From Fretibacter rubidus (GTDB taxonomy: Bacteria > Pseudomonadota > Alphaproteobacteria > Caulobacterales > Maricaulaceae): DNA of 64,000 bases. Shown here piece after piece: positions 1-8,122 of the stretch. The stretch's first letter is position 1. Every line of letters starts with the position of its first letter. Made by a program: the position numbers and the translations under genes. Location: assembly GCF_041429785.1 (NCBI RefSeq), contig NZ_CP163423.1:3100001-3164000 (forward strand), read 5' to 3'. The notes beneath the pieces are model-generated. The model made no database searches. It was not told the DNA's origin and saw only the letters and a list, made by a program, of their open reading frames with translations.

Positions 1-120
1 CTTAATATCTTGCTCCAAGAGCAAAGCAAAGAAGGGGCTATTGCCTTGCCTAAGGAACTCCAAATCAGGCTTGATAATACGCTAAGTCGCTTAGAAAAAA
101 ATATGGCTGGCACGGAATAA
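1..120 (+). CDS. C-terminal fragment of an unknown protein, cut by the window edge
   Basis: An open frame runs from base 1 to a TAA at 118-120 and gives the last 39 residues of a protein (ending RLEKNMAGTE). The fragment is charged and probably helical. No family can be assigned from so little. It converges on the Gly-tailed protein gene that follows, with a perfect hairpin between them. It may be another member of the protease/TPR module to its right, but that is only a guess from position. Confidence 0.55.
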   Translation, partial: LNILLQEQSKEGAIALPKELQIRLDNTLSRLEKNMAGTE

Positions 121-131
121 CCCTGCCAGCC
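105..131. terminator. Hairpin between convergent genes
   Basis: Arms GGCTGGCA (105-112) and TGCCAGCC (124-131) are perfectly complementary over 8 bp with an 11-nt loop that contains the stop codon of the left gene. There is no clear T-run on either side, so intrinsic termination is plausible but not certain. Confidence 0.4.
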
Positions 132-143
132 AAGGAAACCGCC

Positions 144-887
144 TTAGCCGCCGCCAGTGCCAGTGCCCGTTCCGCCACTAGTGCTGCCCCCGGTGCCGCC
201 GCCTGAACCACCGCCAGTGCCGCCGCCTGAACCGCTCCCCTGACCAGGGTCTGGATCATGACCTCTGTCACCGTTGTTCAGGACAGGATCAATAATAATA
301 TCAGTCTGCAATAATTTATCGCCCTCTTGCTGCGAGATGGTAATATGCAAATTATACTTCAGCCCTGGCGGGTTTGAACGGCAGTGATTGGCCAGCACAA
401 GGATGTTATTATTATCCAGCGTGCAGACTTTTTCAAAATTACGCGTGAAATCATCACGGTCATTTTCGACGCTATATTGAATGTTATCCGTGAAGACCCA
501 ATTATCTTGAGGCAAGTAAAAGAGGAACCAAACGGGACGGTTAATTTTAAAGTCGAGCGGACTAGGGGGGCGCGGACCTTGGGACCCGTCCGCGGCAAAT
601 GCGGTAATATAATCGCCCAGCATAGAATCGAAATCCTTGGCCGTATAAGCCCCGTCAAGATGACCATCAATATTATCGCAATGGGCGGTAAATTCTTCGA
701 TCAACGCATCGCGCCGCATTTCAATCCCATCTTTTTTCAGGCGGTCACGTTTTATCATACCGTCTTCTATACCGATTGATATGGGCAGCAATATCGGCCC
801 CGCACCGTCGTAATCGCGTTGGAAGTCATCCCATTCTTTGAGATATTCTGCATTGGCGCGTAGATCGCCCTTGGTTGGTTTGTTCAT
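144..887 (-). CDS. Hypothetical protein with Gly/Ser/Thr-rich C-terminal tail, partner of the protease upstream
   Basis: 247 residues, no signal peptide and no membrane segment. Residues about 1-100 are charged and probably helical. Residues about 115-201 look like a beta-rich domain (WVFTDNIQYS, KYNLHITISQ, TDIIIDP). Residues 216-247 are almost only Gly, Ser and Thr, a flexible tail encoded by short imperfect DNA repeats. I do not recognise a named family with confidence. The gene lies 59 bp downstream of the trypsin-like protease gene on the same strand and is probably co-transcribed with it, which suggests a partner or a substrate; the exposed low-complexity tail would suit a cleavage or tethering segment. 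That role is inference. Confidence 0.7.
   Translation of the reverse strand: MNKPTKGDLRANAEYLKEWDDFQRDYDGAGPILLPISIGIEDGMIKRDRLKKDGIEMRRDALIEEFTAHCDNIDGHLDGAYTAKDFDSMLGDYITAFAADGSQGPRPPSPLDFKINRPVWFLFYLPQDNWVFTDNIQYSVENDRDDFTRNFEKVCTLDNNNILVLANHCRSNPPGLKYNLHITISQQEGDKLLQTDIIIDPVLNNGDRGHDPDPGQGSGSGGGTGGGSGGGTGGSTSGGTGTGTGGG
150..236 (-). repeat. Low-complexity GC-rich repeats encoding a Gly-rich tail
   Basis: Imperfect short repeats built on CCGCC/CCAGTG units, including a 17-bp unit (GTGCCGCCGCCTGAACC) present twice near 193-232. They encode the Gly/Ser/Thr tail of the protein on the minus strand. Such tracts tend to vary in length between strains. Confidence 0.6.
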
Positions 888-935
888 TCTATCCTCCGTT
901 ATTATTTATTTTTATGTCAAAGTGTATGCGCCCGC

Positions 936-951
936 CGTGATGACCATCACG
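936..951. repeat. Perfect 7-bp-arm palindrome at the protease stop codon
   Basis: CGTGATG (936-942), two bases, CATCACG (945-951). It overlaps the end of the protease gene and sits about 50 bp before the next start. A related sequence, ATGACGGCCATCACG, lies at 2953-2967 in front of the protease gene. It could be an operator or a processing hairpin. Confidence 0.35.
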
Positions 952-2890
952 CAAAAACATTATTCACATCAATCTCCTTATAAGCTTCGTTTAGATGCTC
1001 CACCGCCATCGCCAGATTAGCAGCCTCGCCTGCATTGAAAATCTTATGTCCAGCAAAATGCACACCGAGAAGCTGCCCTGTTTTCAAATCCAATATTGGC
1101 GAGCCTGAGTTCCCGCCCATGGTCGAGGCATTATGGCAAATCGCGTCCATAGGAAAATCCACGCTATCGCACGCGTCAACTCTGACCTCAACGCCCAGCG
1201 GGCAATCCGTGTCTGATGAGTGTCGGAACACCCGTCCTTGGCTGATGCGTTTCACCGCGAAAATGGGGTTATCTTCGACCAACTCTGACAGAGTTGGGTC
1301 ATCAGGTTTATGCGTATCGGGGTAGCCAATTACGACAATATCACGTTCCAGCAAATCCTCTGTCTCGACGGCATGAATAGCAATAGGCGCGCGGTGCGTC
1401 ACAGATTCTGACAGCGTATAAATCGCGATGTCCATATTGGGGATGAGGTAAGGAGCCTCCCCGTTAAAAGGCATAAAGTCAGAGGCGTCATTGTCTTTCT
1501 CTGCGATAAACTCAATCCCGCCTCGCGCATCGCCCGTGAGGTACTGCCCGTAAAAGCCGTGCACATGACGGTTGGTCATGACATGTCTGTCGCTAATTAG
1601 AAAACCCGTACCAAGCGAATAATCATCGCGTGTTGGCTTTCCCTCTTGCGCAAACCCAAGCCGCCCCACTGCAGCATAAGCCGGGCGCAGCACAGCATAG
1701 CGTCCCGTAAGCATACTGAGCTGTGACGCCGCCAATGTGCCAGCCGAAGATAGGGGTGCAGGCGATAAGGCAAGCAGCGGACTACCCGCAAAAACCACTC
1801 CCGCTGGTTCAATTTTTGACGGGCGCTGAGGTCTTCTAGACCGTGTTGGCGATTTGCCTGTTGCAGCCGCGCCCTTTGCAATTTCACTCTGGCCAATACG
1901 GCTCTTAAAAGCCGTCCAAGCCACAAGCGCCAATAATGCCGTGCCAATCGCAAGAGCCGCAATGACCCATGGGGGTAAAAACAGATTGACAACAGCCCCA
2001 TCAGGGTCGACGGGATTTGCCGCGAGCCATGCCGCCGTCTCACCCTCCGCTTTAGTGATGTCACTCTCTAGCGTTTGGCTTTTCGCAGTTAGTGTTATGA
2101 TCTCTTGGCCTATCGCATCAATATCTACGCTGGCGACATCCACGTCCGGGCCAGTAACGCGCGCTTGAAGGTCAGAGATAGCGGTTTGAAGGCCGTCTAT
2201 GCGAGTGTTCAGTTGGCTAAGCGGGGCGGCGTCCAAATCCGTTTTAGCTCGGTTTTTCTTGGCGCTTTCCAAGCGCGTCATTAGCGGGCCCGTCGCGATG
2301 CTCAGCCTGTCTATGCTGCCGAAAATCTCATCAGGAATGGTTGGTGACACTTTAATAATAGCGGCAGGTGATGATTTTATCTGTTTTGGCGTAGGGTCGA
2401 CTGTTTCAACCTTTGGCGATTTAACAGGTTCAGGCGGAACATATTCACTCATCTCATTTAAAGCGAGAAACGCATTAGCACTTTGGGGAAAGTCAGCAAT
2501 ATTGCCGTCGTGTAAACTCAGGACAACAAAATTGACAGATTGAAATCCCACAACTGGGTCTGCCAAATTATAGCTGATGGTTTGGCCCTCGCGCGGATAA
2601 CGCTCGACAGGCGTTTCACCAACTTTCACACCAGACGGGCCGTAAAAGATGATTTTGAAGTCTTTTAGCGTCGCTGGCTGGTTTGTATTGTCATAAATGA
2701 CTGAGTAAGCAGACTGAAATTGATAGGGCTTATTATAACGAATTGTAAGTTCAGTAAGAGGCGCCGTCTCCGCTTGGGGTGCCTCTATTGAGGGTGCCTC
2801 TGTTGGAGGCATCTGCGCACTAGCTTGCGCAAAGACTATAAACAAGCTTGATAATATCAGCCATATGCGCGCGATATACGATTGTGTCAT
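947..2890 (-). CDS. Membrane-anchored trypsin-like serine protease
   Basis: 647 residues. Residues 1-26 look like a signal peptide (hydrophobic core, AQASAQ end). Residues about 45-150 are beta-rich, about 190-285 may form a coiled coil, and 305-328 form a membrane helix. A basic linker (RSRRPQRPSK) follows, then a trypsin-fold domain. The catalytic triad is visible: His442 in TNRHVHG, Asp487 in NMDIAIYTL, and Ser595 in GGNSGSP. The acidic stretch before the helix and the basic one after it suggest that the protease domain faces the cytoplasm, which is unusual for a protein with a signal peptide. The gene is upstream of the Gly-tailed protein and divergent from the TPR/SLOG-like gene. The family assignment as a trypsin-like peptidase is firm; the substrate is unknown. 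Confidence 0.85.
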   Translation of the reverse strand: MTQSYIARIWLILSSLFIVFAQASAQMPPTEAPSIEAPQAETAPLTELTIRYNKPYQFQSAYSVIYDNTNQPATLKDFKIIFYGPSGVKVGETPVERYPREGQTISYNLADPVVGFQSVNFVVLSLHDGNIADFPQSANAFLALNEMSEYVPPEPVKSPKVETVDPTPKQIKSSPAAIIKVSPTIPDEIFGSIDRLSIATGPLMTRLESAKKNRAKTDLDAAPLSQLNTRIDGLQTAISDLQARVTGPDVDVASVDIDAIGQEIITLTAKSQTLESDITKAEGETAAWLAANPVDPDGAVVNLFLPPWVIAALAIGTALLALVAWTAFKSRIGQSEIAKGAAATGKSPTRSRRPQRPSKIEPAGVVFAGSPLLALSPAPLSSAGTLAASQLSMLTGRYAVLRPAYAAVGRLGFAQEGKPTRDDYSLGTGFLISDRHVMTNRHVHGFYGQYLTGDARGGIEFIAEKDNDASDFMPFNGEAPYLIPNMDIAIYTLSESVTHRAPIAIHAVETEDLLERDIVVIGYPDTHKPDDPTLSELVEDNPIFAVKRISQGRVFRHSSDTDCPLGVEVRVDACDSVDFPMDAICHNASTMGGNSGSPILDLKTGQLLGVHFAGHKIFNAGEAANLAMAVEHLNEAYKEIDVNNVFA

Positions 2891-2956
2891 TCAGTCCCCC
2901 GCTCAATGATAGCTTATAAAGACAGTATTTCCAGATAAATCATATCCGCACCATGA

Positions 2957-2974
2957 CGGCCATCACGGTGGCCG
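2957..2974. promoter_or_regulatory. Inverted repeat in the divergent promoter region
   Basis: CGGCCA (2957-2962) and TGGCCG (2969-2974) are complementary, 67 bp upstream of the protease start and 69 bp before the TPR gene. The surrounding 152-bp gap is AT-rich towards the TPR gene. This is a possible shared operator for the two divergent units; only the symmetry and the position support it. Confidence 0.3.
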
Positions 2975-3042
2975 CCCTGTAAAACCTATAGTTTAATTTG
3001 TAATTGTTTTAATTTGTTTCCATTCACGTTAAGAGTTGACGT

Positions 3043-4590
3043 ATGAACGCTTTGCCAAAAACACGTTTGCAAGATCACGATTATATTCGTATCTATGAGC
3101 AGGGCATCAAAGCTTTGCAGTCAGATCCGTCAAACCAAGAGATACAGCACAAAGTTGTTTTAGCCTTGGCGCGGGCGGGCGCTTTGGATTTAGCCATATC
3201 GGAATATGCGCGTTACGGGCTGAATACCGTCACAGCTCATGAAGATATTATGGCGCTAAACGGGCGGCTGTCCAAAGACCTTTATTTGCGAGCATCTGGC
3301 CAGACAGCGACCAAACACGCCCAAGACGCCGCAGACCTTTATAACGCAGCTTTTGAGAGCACTCAGGGCTATTATTCAGCGATTAATGCGGCGACCATGG
3401 CCTTGATAGCGGATATGCCTATTGATGTTGTTCATAGGCGCGCGCGCAATATTTTATCCCTACTCCCAAACCCTGAACGGCTAACGCCGACAGACCATTA
3501 TTTCATAGAGGCCACACGTGCGGAGTGTTACCTTCTTTTGGGGGAGAACAATAATTGTAAAGCGAGCCTAAAAGAGGCGGTTAGTTTCGATCCACTAAAT
3601 TACGCTGCTCACGCGACGACGTTAAAACAGTTCAAGATGATTTGCGAAAAACGCGGCGAGACGCTTGATTGGTTGGCTCCTTTTGCCCCACCGCGCGCAG
3701 TCCATTATGCAGGCCACATTCGCCTTACGCCAGAAGCGCAAAAAGGGCTTAAAACGACTATTGCTGACTATCTGCAAAAACACGATATCGGGTTTGGCTA
3801 CGGCGCGTTGGCGGCGGGGTCAGATATTATTATCGCAGAAGCAATGCTAGATGAGGGCGTAGAGCTAAACCTGATTATGCCCTGCGGGGTTGATGATTTT
3901 TGTGAGCACTCTGTGATGCCGTTTGGGGCAGATTGGTTACCACGGTTTCAGCGCTGCATAGAACGGGCAAGCTCTGTACGAATAACAGCTCCCAAAGCCC
4001 CTTGGCCAGATGCGACGCTTAATCAATTAACAGCGCAGATTGCAATGGGGCAAGCTGTAATGCGTGGGCGGGCGCTATCCCGTGACCCTGCGCAGTTATT
4101 AGTATGGGACGGTGAAACCGGCGCTTCTTATACCGCCGTTCACGCTAAAGATTGGGGTCACCACAACCGACAAACATTATCAATATCTGTGCCAAAACAA
4201 AATAGAGCTGCGTCGCCTACCAAACCCGCAGAAGCCAAACCGCAATTCGTGCTAAAATCCTCCAGCTCAGATAGCATACAATTCTATTCAAATGCGCCGA
4301 GCGCCGTAAAAGCCGCCGAACAATTGCGCGAAACCATCCCCCACTGCGCTACCGCTTTGCATGTCAAACTGCCAAACCAAGACCCGGACGCGATTTGCGA
4401 TAACATTATAAAAAACGGTGCACCGCAAAGCCTTCTGGCATCCGAGGCCTTTGCAAGCCTTTTGGCGTTCAGCAACAATGCCGAGAATAATATTCACTTT
4501 GCCGGACTTGTTGATCAAGACGGCTCTGAAAAAGACGGCACTTTGCAAGATGAGACCGAGCCAATGCGGTGCTACGCCCTCGGACGTTAA
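3043..4590 (+). CDS. TPR protein with SLOG-like domain and degenerate nucleotide-cyclase-like C-terminus
   Basis: 515 residues, predicted cytoplasmic. Residues about 13-210 are helical repeats of TPR type. Residues about 218-312 carry GFGYGALAAGSDIIIAEA then VELNLIMPCGVDDF, a Rossmann-like pattern that I associate with SLOG-type nucleotide-binding domains linked to TPR arrays in alphaproteobacterial cyclase proteins. Residues about 400-513 match only the second half of a class III cyclase domain (FYSNAPSAVKAAEQL, ATALHV, LLASEAFASLLAF, MRCYAL). The N-terminal half, with the two metal-binding aspartates, is missing, so catalysis is unlikely. The gene diverges from the protease gene and converges on a Crp-like regulator gene 10 bp away. 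The TPR call is good; the SLOG and cyclase relationships are from pattern memory. Confidence 0.7.
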   Translation: MNALPKTRLQDHDYIRIYEQGIKALQSDPSNQEIQHKVVLALARAGALDLAISEYARYGLNTVTAHEDIMALNGRLSKDLYLRASGQTATKHAQDAADLYNAAFESTQGYYSAINAATMALIADMPIDVVHRRARNILSLLPNPERLTPTDHYFIEATRAECYLLLGENNNCKASLKEAVSFDPLNYAAHATTLKQFKMICEKRGETLDWLAPFAPPRAVHYAGHIRLTPEAQKGLKTTIADYLQKHDIGFGYGALAAGSDIIIAEAMLDEGVELNLIMPCGVDDFCEHSVMPFGADWLPRFQRCIERASSVRITAPKAPWPDATLNQLTAQIAMGQAVMRGRALSRDPAQLLVWDGETGASYTAVHAKDWGHHNRQTLSISVPKQNRAASPTKPAEAKPQFVLKSSSSDSIQFYSNAPSAVKAAEQLRETIPHCATALHVKLPNQDPDAICDNIIKNGAPQSLLASEAFASLLAFSNNAENNIHFAGLVDQDGSEKDGTLQDETEPMRCYALGR

Positions 4591-4600
4591 TAGAGCTATC

Positions 4601-5251
4601 TTAATAGGCGTGTATCGCAGCTTTTAAACGCGCGGGATCAAGAATAACAAGCGCGCCCGCTTCGCGCTCAATAATGCCCTTTTTCTGCAAATCACTGACC
4701 GTGCGTGAGACAGTCTCGCGTGTGGAGTTGACGCGCAAGGCAACGTCGACAAATACTGGGTTCGGGCGGATGATATGATGCTCTGGCATAATACCGATGA
4801 CATTAGAAAGACGGGCAAGCTCTGCGCAAACACGGCCTTTGGCGGATAAAGTAAACGCCTCTATCAATCGCCGTGTCATCATATCCAGACGTCTCGCAAG
4901 ATCATTGGCGAGATGTAGGCCCAGCGCCTTTTCCCTTGTGATGACATCGCGCATTGTATTTGTGCTAACCATAACTGCGCGCACGTCTGTCTCCGCGCTG
5001 ATCTCGAAACTAAGGCTCGTATCAGCCAGTAATGAAACATGGCCAAAAAACTCACCCAGCTCGAAATATCCAACCCATGTCGCTGTACCGTCTTCAGAGT
5101 AGGTCACGGCTTTGGCACGGCCAGACAATATATAGCCCACAGACTCTACTTCTTCCCCCTGCACGGCGATGATATCACCCGCAGCGAAAACGCGCGTCTG
5201 TGTACGGTCAGCAACCGCCGCATACCAATCCTGTGTTTCCCCAATTGTCAC
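4601..5251 (-). CDS. Crp/Fnr-family transcriptional regulator with atypical ligand pocket
   Basis: 216 residues, usual family length. Residues about 15-115 form a cyclic-nucleotide-binding-type beta roll, then a dimer helix, then a winged helix-turn-helix (NSTRETVSRTVSDLQKKGII). In cAMP binders the pocket reads GExxGE...RSA. Here it reads GEFFGHVSLLADTSLSF, with His71 in place of the second Glu and Leu80 in place of the phosphate-binding Arg. No Fnr-type N-terminal cysteine cluster is present. It therefore probably senses something other than cAMP, or nothing at all. It converges with the TPR gene. Confidence 0.9.
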   Translation of the reverse strand: MTIGETQDWYAAVADRTQTRVFAAGDIIAVQGEEVESVGYILSGRAKAVTYSEDGTATWVGYFELGEFFGHVSLLADTSLSFEISAETDVRAVMVSTNTMRDVITREKALGLHLANDLARRLDMMTRRLIEAFTLSAKGRVCAELARLSNVIGIMPEHHIIRPNPVFVDVALRVNSTRETVSRTVSDLQKKGIIEREAGALVILDPARLKAAIHAY

Positions 5252-5304
5252 GCCTTAACGCTACCACCATTTAACCCTTGAACTAAAGCGAAATTTCAAA
5301 ATCT

Positions 5305-5835
5305 CTAATGACTATCATCAATAGATTTTGCAGCAATAGCTTTGCGTCTTTGTCGCGCCGCACGGTGGGACAGAAGCGGACGCCCGCTATAGCCGCCAAA
5401 ACACAGGGCGCGGTCATAAAGCGTCAAGGCGGCAGCAAGGCTAACGTTAAGGCAAAACTTTGTTGGGATTTTAACAATCGCGGCACATCGTGCTTGCGCA
5501 GCAGGTGATAGAGAGCCTTTTTCTGGGCCAAGGATATAGGCGCAATTTAGGCTGTGGCGAAAACTGGGAAGGTCTTCGGCGTCCTCTGTCAGTTCAATGC
5601 CAATTAATTCGCATCCCTTAGGCAGGGTCATAGCCTCGACATTATCCCATTCATAAAGCGGTAAATGTGTGTGGCTGCGCGATGTGTCAGTGGCTTGTGT
5701 TTTATAAAGGTCCACGGCAGCATCCACGGTGAAGGCAAAGCTGGCGTCAAAAGCATGAGCCGTTCGCATGACGGCGCCCAGATTATAATCCTTGGAAATA
5801 CCCTCAACCCCAATACCGAAATAACCGCGTGTCAT
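5305..5835 (-). CDS. TrmH/SpoU-family RNA 2'-O-methyltransferase
   Basis: 176 residues, the length of a stand-alone SpoU catalytic domain. It transfers a methyl group from S-adenosylmethionine to a ribose 2'-OH in tRNA or rRNA. The three SpoU motifs are present: NLGAVMRTA near the N-terminus, YILGPEKGSLS in the middle, and IPTKFCLNVSLAAALTLYDR near the end, which together form the trefoil-knot AdoMet site. It has a basic C-terminal extension. The start lies 1 bp after the stop of the upstream transporter gene, so it is probably the last gene of the PlsC-LplT operon. The exact target nucleotide cannot be told. Confidence 0.88.
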   Translation of the reverse strand: MTRGYFGIGVEGISKDYNLGAVMRTAHAFDASFAFTVDAAVDLYKTQATDTSRSHTHLPLYEWDNVEAMTLPKGCELIGIELTEDAEDLPSFRHSLNCAYILGPEKGSLSPAAQARCAAIVKIPTKFCLNVSLAAALTLYDRALCFGGYSGRPLLSHRAARQRRKAIAAKSIDDSH

Positions 5836-5836
5836 C

Positions 5837-7156
5837 TTAGTCCTCTGTGACGTATCGCCTTATCGGACGAATAGTGCGGTATATAGCGTAAGCGGCAACT
5901 ATGGCGCTACCCAAAACAATCATCAAAAAAGGTAGCTTCGGCGCAACTTTTAAGGCGGCCAACCCGATAAGACCGAAGGTCGTTAAATTGACAAATAGGT
6001 TCAGCAACACAGACCCAGCGCTCATTAATCTGGCGCGCGCCGCTGGGTCTGCGCGTCTTTGTGCCATGGCTTGTAAGGGGACAACAAACATGCCGTTGAA
6101 GATGGACGCGCCAATAATCACAGCCATGAACATGGGGGTTTGTGGGTTTGCGAGAAAATCAGACACAGGACCAAAGGCTTCCGCCCCCGCATAAGTCGGG
6201 CTCGGTAACAAATATAATGCGAGCACAAACAGGGTAACTCCTGATATACCCAGCGCCGATAGGCCAACAGATTCTGGCCCCCATAATTTCCAATTGCCTG
6301 CAATCATCGTAATCATGGAGCCAATTAAAATCGACACAGTGGAACTGGCTAGCATGATCATCAAGACACCTTCTTCATATCCCATGACGCTGGCAACATA
6401 ATCGGGGAATGTCGTCACAAAAACGGTCGACAATCCATAAAACCATGCAATACCCAATAGTGGGCGGAGGACGTCTGGACTTTCAAAGGCGCGCTTTAGA
6501 ACGTTTATGGTCGCGGTGACGGGTTCATAATTAATTTTCAAATCCGGTTTGGGCGCAGGCGCAGGCGGTGTCATTTCTGCCGCAATCCAGCCAATAATCG
6601 CAAGCGCCACTAAAATGGCCGATATCATTGGAGTTCCAAATTTCAGCACGCCCAGACCAATCACTGTGCCGACCAAAAGAATTGCAAATTGAAATCCGCT
6701 CATTAGGGCATTGCCCGTAATTAATTCCTTTTCATCAAGCCATTGCGGCAAAACCGCATTTTTTGTCGGCGAGAAAAACGCCGATTGCGCACCCATCAAT
6801 CCTAAGCACAGCGCAAGAATATGCACATTTTTGAGCGCAAAGCCGACAGCGGCCAGCAGCATAATCAGCACTTCGGCGCGCTTCACCCAACGGAAAATGA
6901 CGCCGCGGTCAATCTTATCCGCAATCTGTCCCGCAATCGCACAAAGAACTGTAAATGGCCCCGTGAAAATCAGCGCCGCGACTGGTACGCGAATGGCGCT
7001 CGGCAGGTCGGACATAAAGACAAAACCGCCAAAGGTAATCAGCGCAATCAAAGCATTTTTAAGCGTGTTGTCGTTAAATGTGCCCGCTTGGAATAAAATA
7101 AACAGCGGCGCAAAGCGGCGCTGGGTGAGAAGCCGTCCGGCCTGTTTTGCGCTCAT
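5837..7156 (-). CDS. LplT-like MFS transporter (lysophospholipid flippase type)
   Basis: 439 residues with about 12 membrane helices. The N-terminus, RRFAPLFILFQAGTFNDNTLKNAL, has the FNDN signature of the LplT branch of the major facilitator superfamily, which flips lysophospholipids inward for re-acylation. The start overlaps the stop of the PlsC-type acyltransferase gene by 4 bp. That pairing matches lplT-aas of enterobacteria, where transporter and acyltransferase act together in membrane lipid repair. Function is inferred from family and neighbour. Confidence 0.85.
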   Translation of the reverse strand: MSAKQAGRLLTQRRFAPLFILFQAGTFNDNTLKNALIALITFGGFVFMSDLPSAIRVPVAALIFTGPFTVLCAIAGQIADKIDRGVIFRWVKRAEVLIMLLAAVGFALKNVHILALCLGLMGAQSAFFSPTKNAVLPQWLDEKELITGNALMSGFQFAILLVGTVIGLGVLKFGTPMISAILVALAIIGWIAAEMTPPAPAPKPDLKINYEPVTATINVLKRAFESPDVLRPLLGIAWFYGLSTVFVTTFPDYVASVMGYEEGVLMIMLASSTVSILIGSMITMIAGNWKLWGPESVGLSALGISGVTLFVLALYLLPSPTYAGAEAFGPVSDFLANPQTPMFMAVIIGASIFNGMFVVPLQAMAQRRADPAARARLMSAGSVLLNLFVNLTTFGLIGLAALKVAPKLPFLMIVLGSAIVAAYAIYRTIRPIRRYVTED

Positions 7157-7986
7157 GATTGTCCTTGCTGGCCGGAGCCGTTCTGCTTTGCTTCATCAGC
7201 TTCGCGTTTTTCGCGCTTGGCTTTGGCCACGTGATTTTCTTTAAGCTTGCCAATGTTGTCAGGATTGAGTGCGCCGAGGTCGTTCAGGTCTAACATGGCC
7301 TTTGAGCGCGTCTCTATTCGGTCTTCTAGCACGCGCATGAATTCATCCTTGGATAGGCCTGGCATGATGGGCTCTAAAAACTCAATCGCGGCTTTGCCCG
7401 GGTATTTCTTCCAGTCATTTTGGTTCCAGCGCTGTCCCAAATTGGTCGCGGCGGGCACGACAGGGCATCCAAAATCAGCGTATAAGTGATAAACCCCTTT
7501 GCGGTAGCGGTGCTGCGTCCCAATTTCAGAGAGGTGGCCTTCGGGGTAAATCAGAATACGACGGCCTTGTTCGCGTACAATTTGGCTTGTCTCGCTCATG
7601 CGTTTGCGGGCATCTTCGCCGCCGCAATTATCGACCACAACAGCGTTCATTTTGGCTAGAATATGTTTCAGCGTATAAAATTTTTCAAGGTGGTCACCCG
7701 TCACAAATGACAGATCAAAAAACTCGGAAAACATCACAATACCGTCGCCGTAGCTTTGATGTTTGGCCGCAATAATCACAGCCCCCTCACGCGGAATGTT
7801 ATCATGCCCCGTCACGCTGACATCGATGCCCGCAACCCAGCGCATAAAAAATTTGATGGTTTTGGTATAAGCCAGCAAGCCATACATCATCGCTTTACGC
7901 CCTGGGATAAGGGATAAGATAACGCAGAAAATAGCAAACACAGCCGTCAGACTGTAAAATAAGACATTAAAGACTAAAGATCGCAT
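7153..7986 (-). CDS. plsC: PlsC-type 1-acylglycerol-3-phosphate O-acyltransferase
   Basis: 277 residues. An N-terminal membrane helix (residues about 1-28) is followed by the acyltransferase domain. Motif I is HQSYGD (His76, Asp81, the HX4D catalytic pair), motif III is YPEGHLS (usually PEGTR, here altered), and motif IV is CPVVPAATN. The enzyme acylates lysophosphatidic acid or another lysophospholipid at the inner membrane. The C-terminus is long and basic/acidic (KAKREKREADEAKQNG). First gene of a three-gene minus-strand run with lplT-like and trmH-like genes. An alternative is a dedicated lysophospholipid acyltransferase, given the LplT neighbour. Confidence 0.85.
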   Translation of the reverse strand: MRSLVFNVLFYSLTAVFAIFCVILSLIPGRKAMMYGLLAYTKTIKFFMRWVAGIDVSVTGHDNIPREGAVIIAAKHQSYGDGIVMFSEFFDLSFVTGDHLEKFYTLKHILAKMNAVVVDNCGGEDARKRMSETSQIVREQGRRILIYPEGHLSEIGTQHRYRKGVYHLYADFGCPVVPAATNLGQRWNQNDWKKYPGKAAIEFLEPIMPGLSKDEFMRVLEDRIETRSKAMLDLNDLGALNPDNIGKLKENHVAKAKREKREADEAKQNGSGQQGQS

Positions 7987-8073
7987 GACATGACTATGCC
8001 ACGGAAAAATGGGCGGTCAACACATCATAAGATGCGTATCAACGCCGTGCTCTATGCTTTTTGATTGCAAGGC

Positions 8074-8099
8074 TGCGGGCCTTTGATACAAAGGCCGCA
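8074..8099. promoter_or_regulatory. Long inverted repeat before the SDR gene
   Basis: TGCGGGCCTTTG (8074-8085), a 3-base loop, then CAAAGGCCGCA (8089-8099). It forms an 11-bp stem with a single bulged G, ending 23 bp before the SDR start codon. There is no T-run behind it. It is either an operator for a dimeric regulator or a 5'-leader hairpin. Confidence 0.4.
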
Positions 8100-8122
8100 C
8101 GATAAACAGATAGGATTATATC

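Noticed and set aside
1-5251. Insertion sequence or phage remnant at the accessory-looking left end
   Set aside because: No transposase, integrase, terminal repeats or tRNA target were seen.
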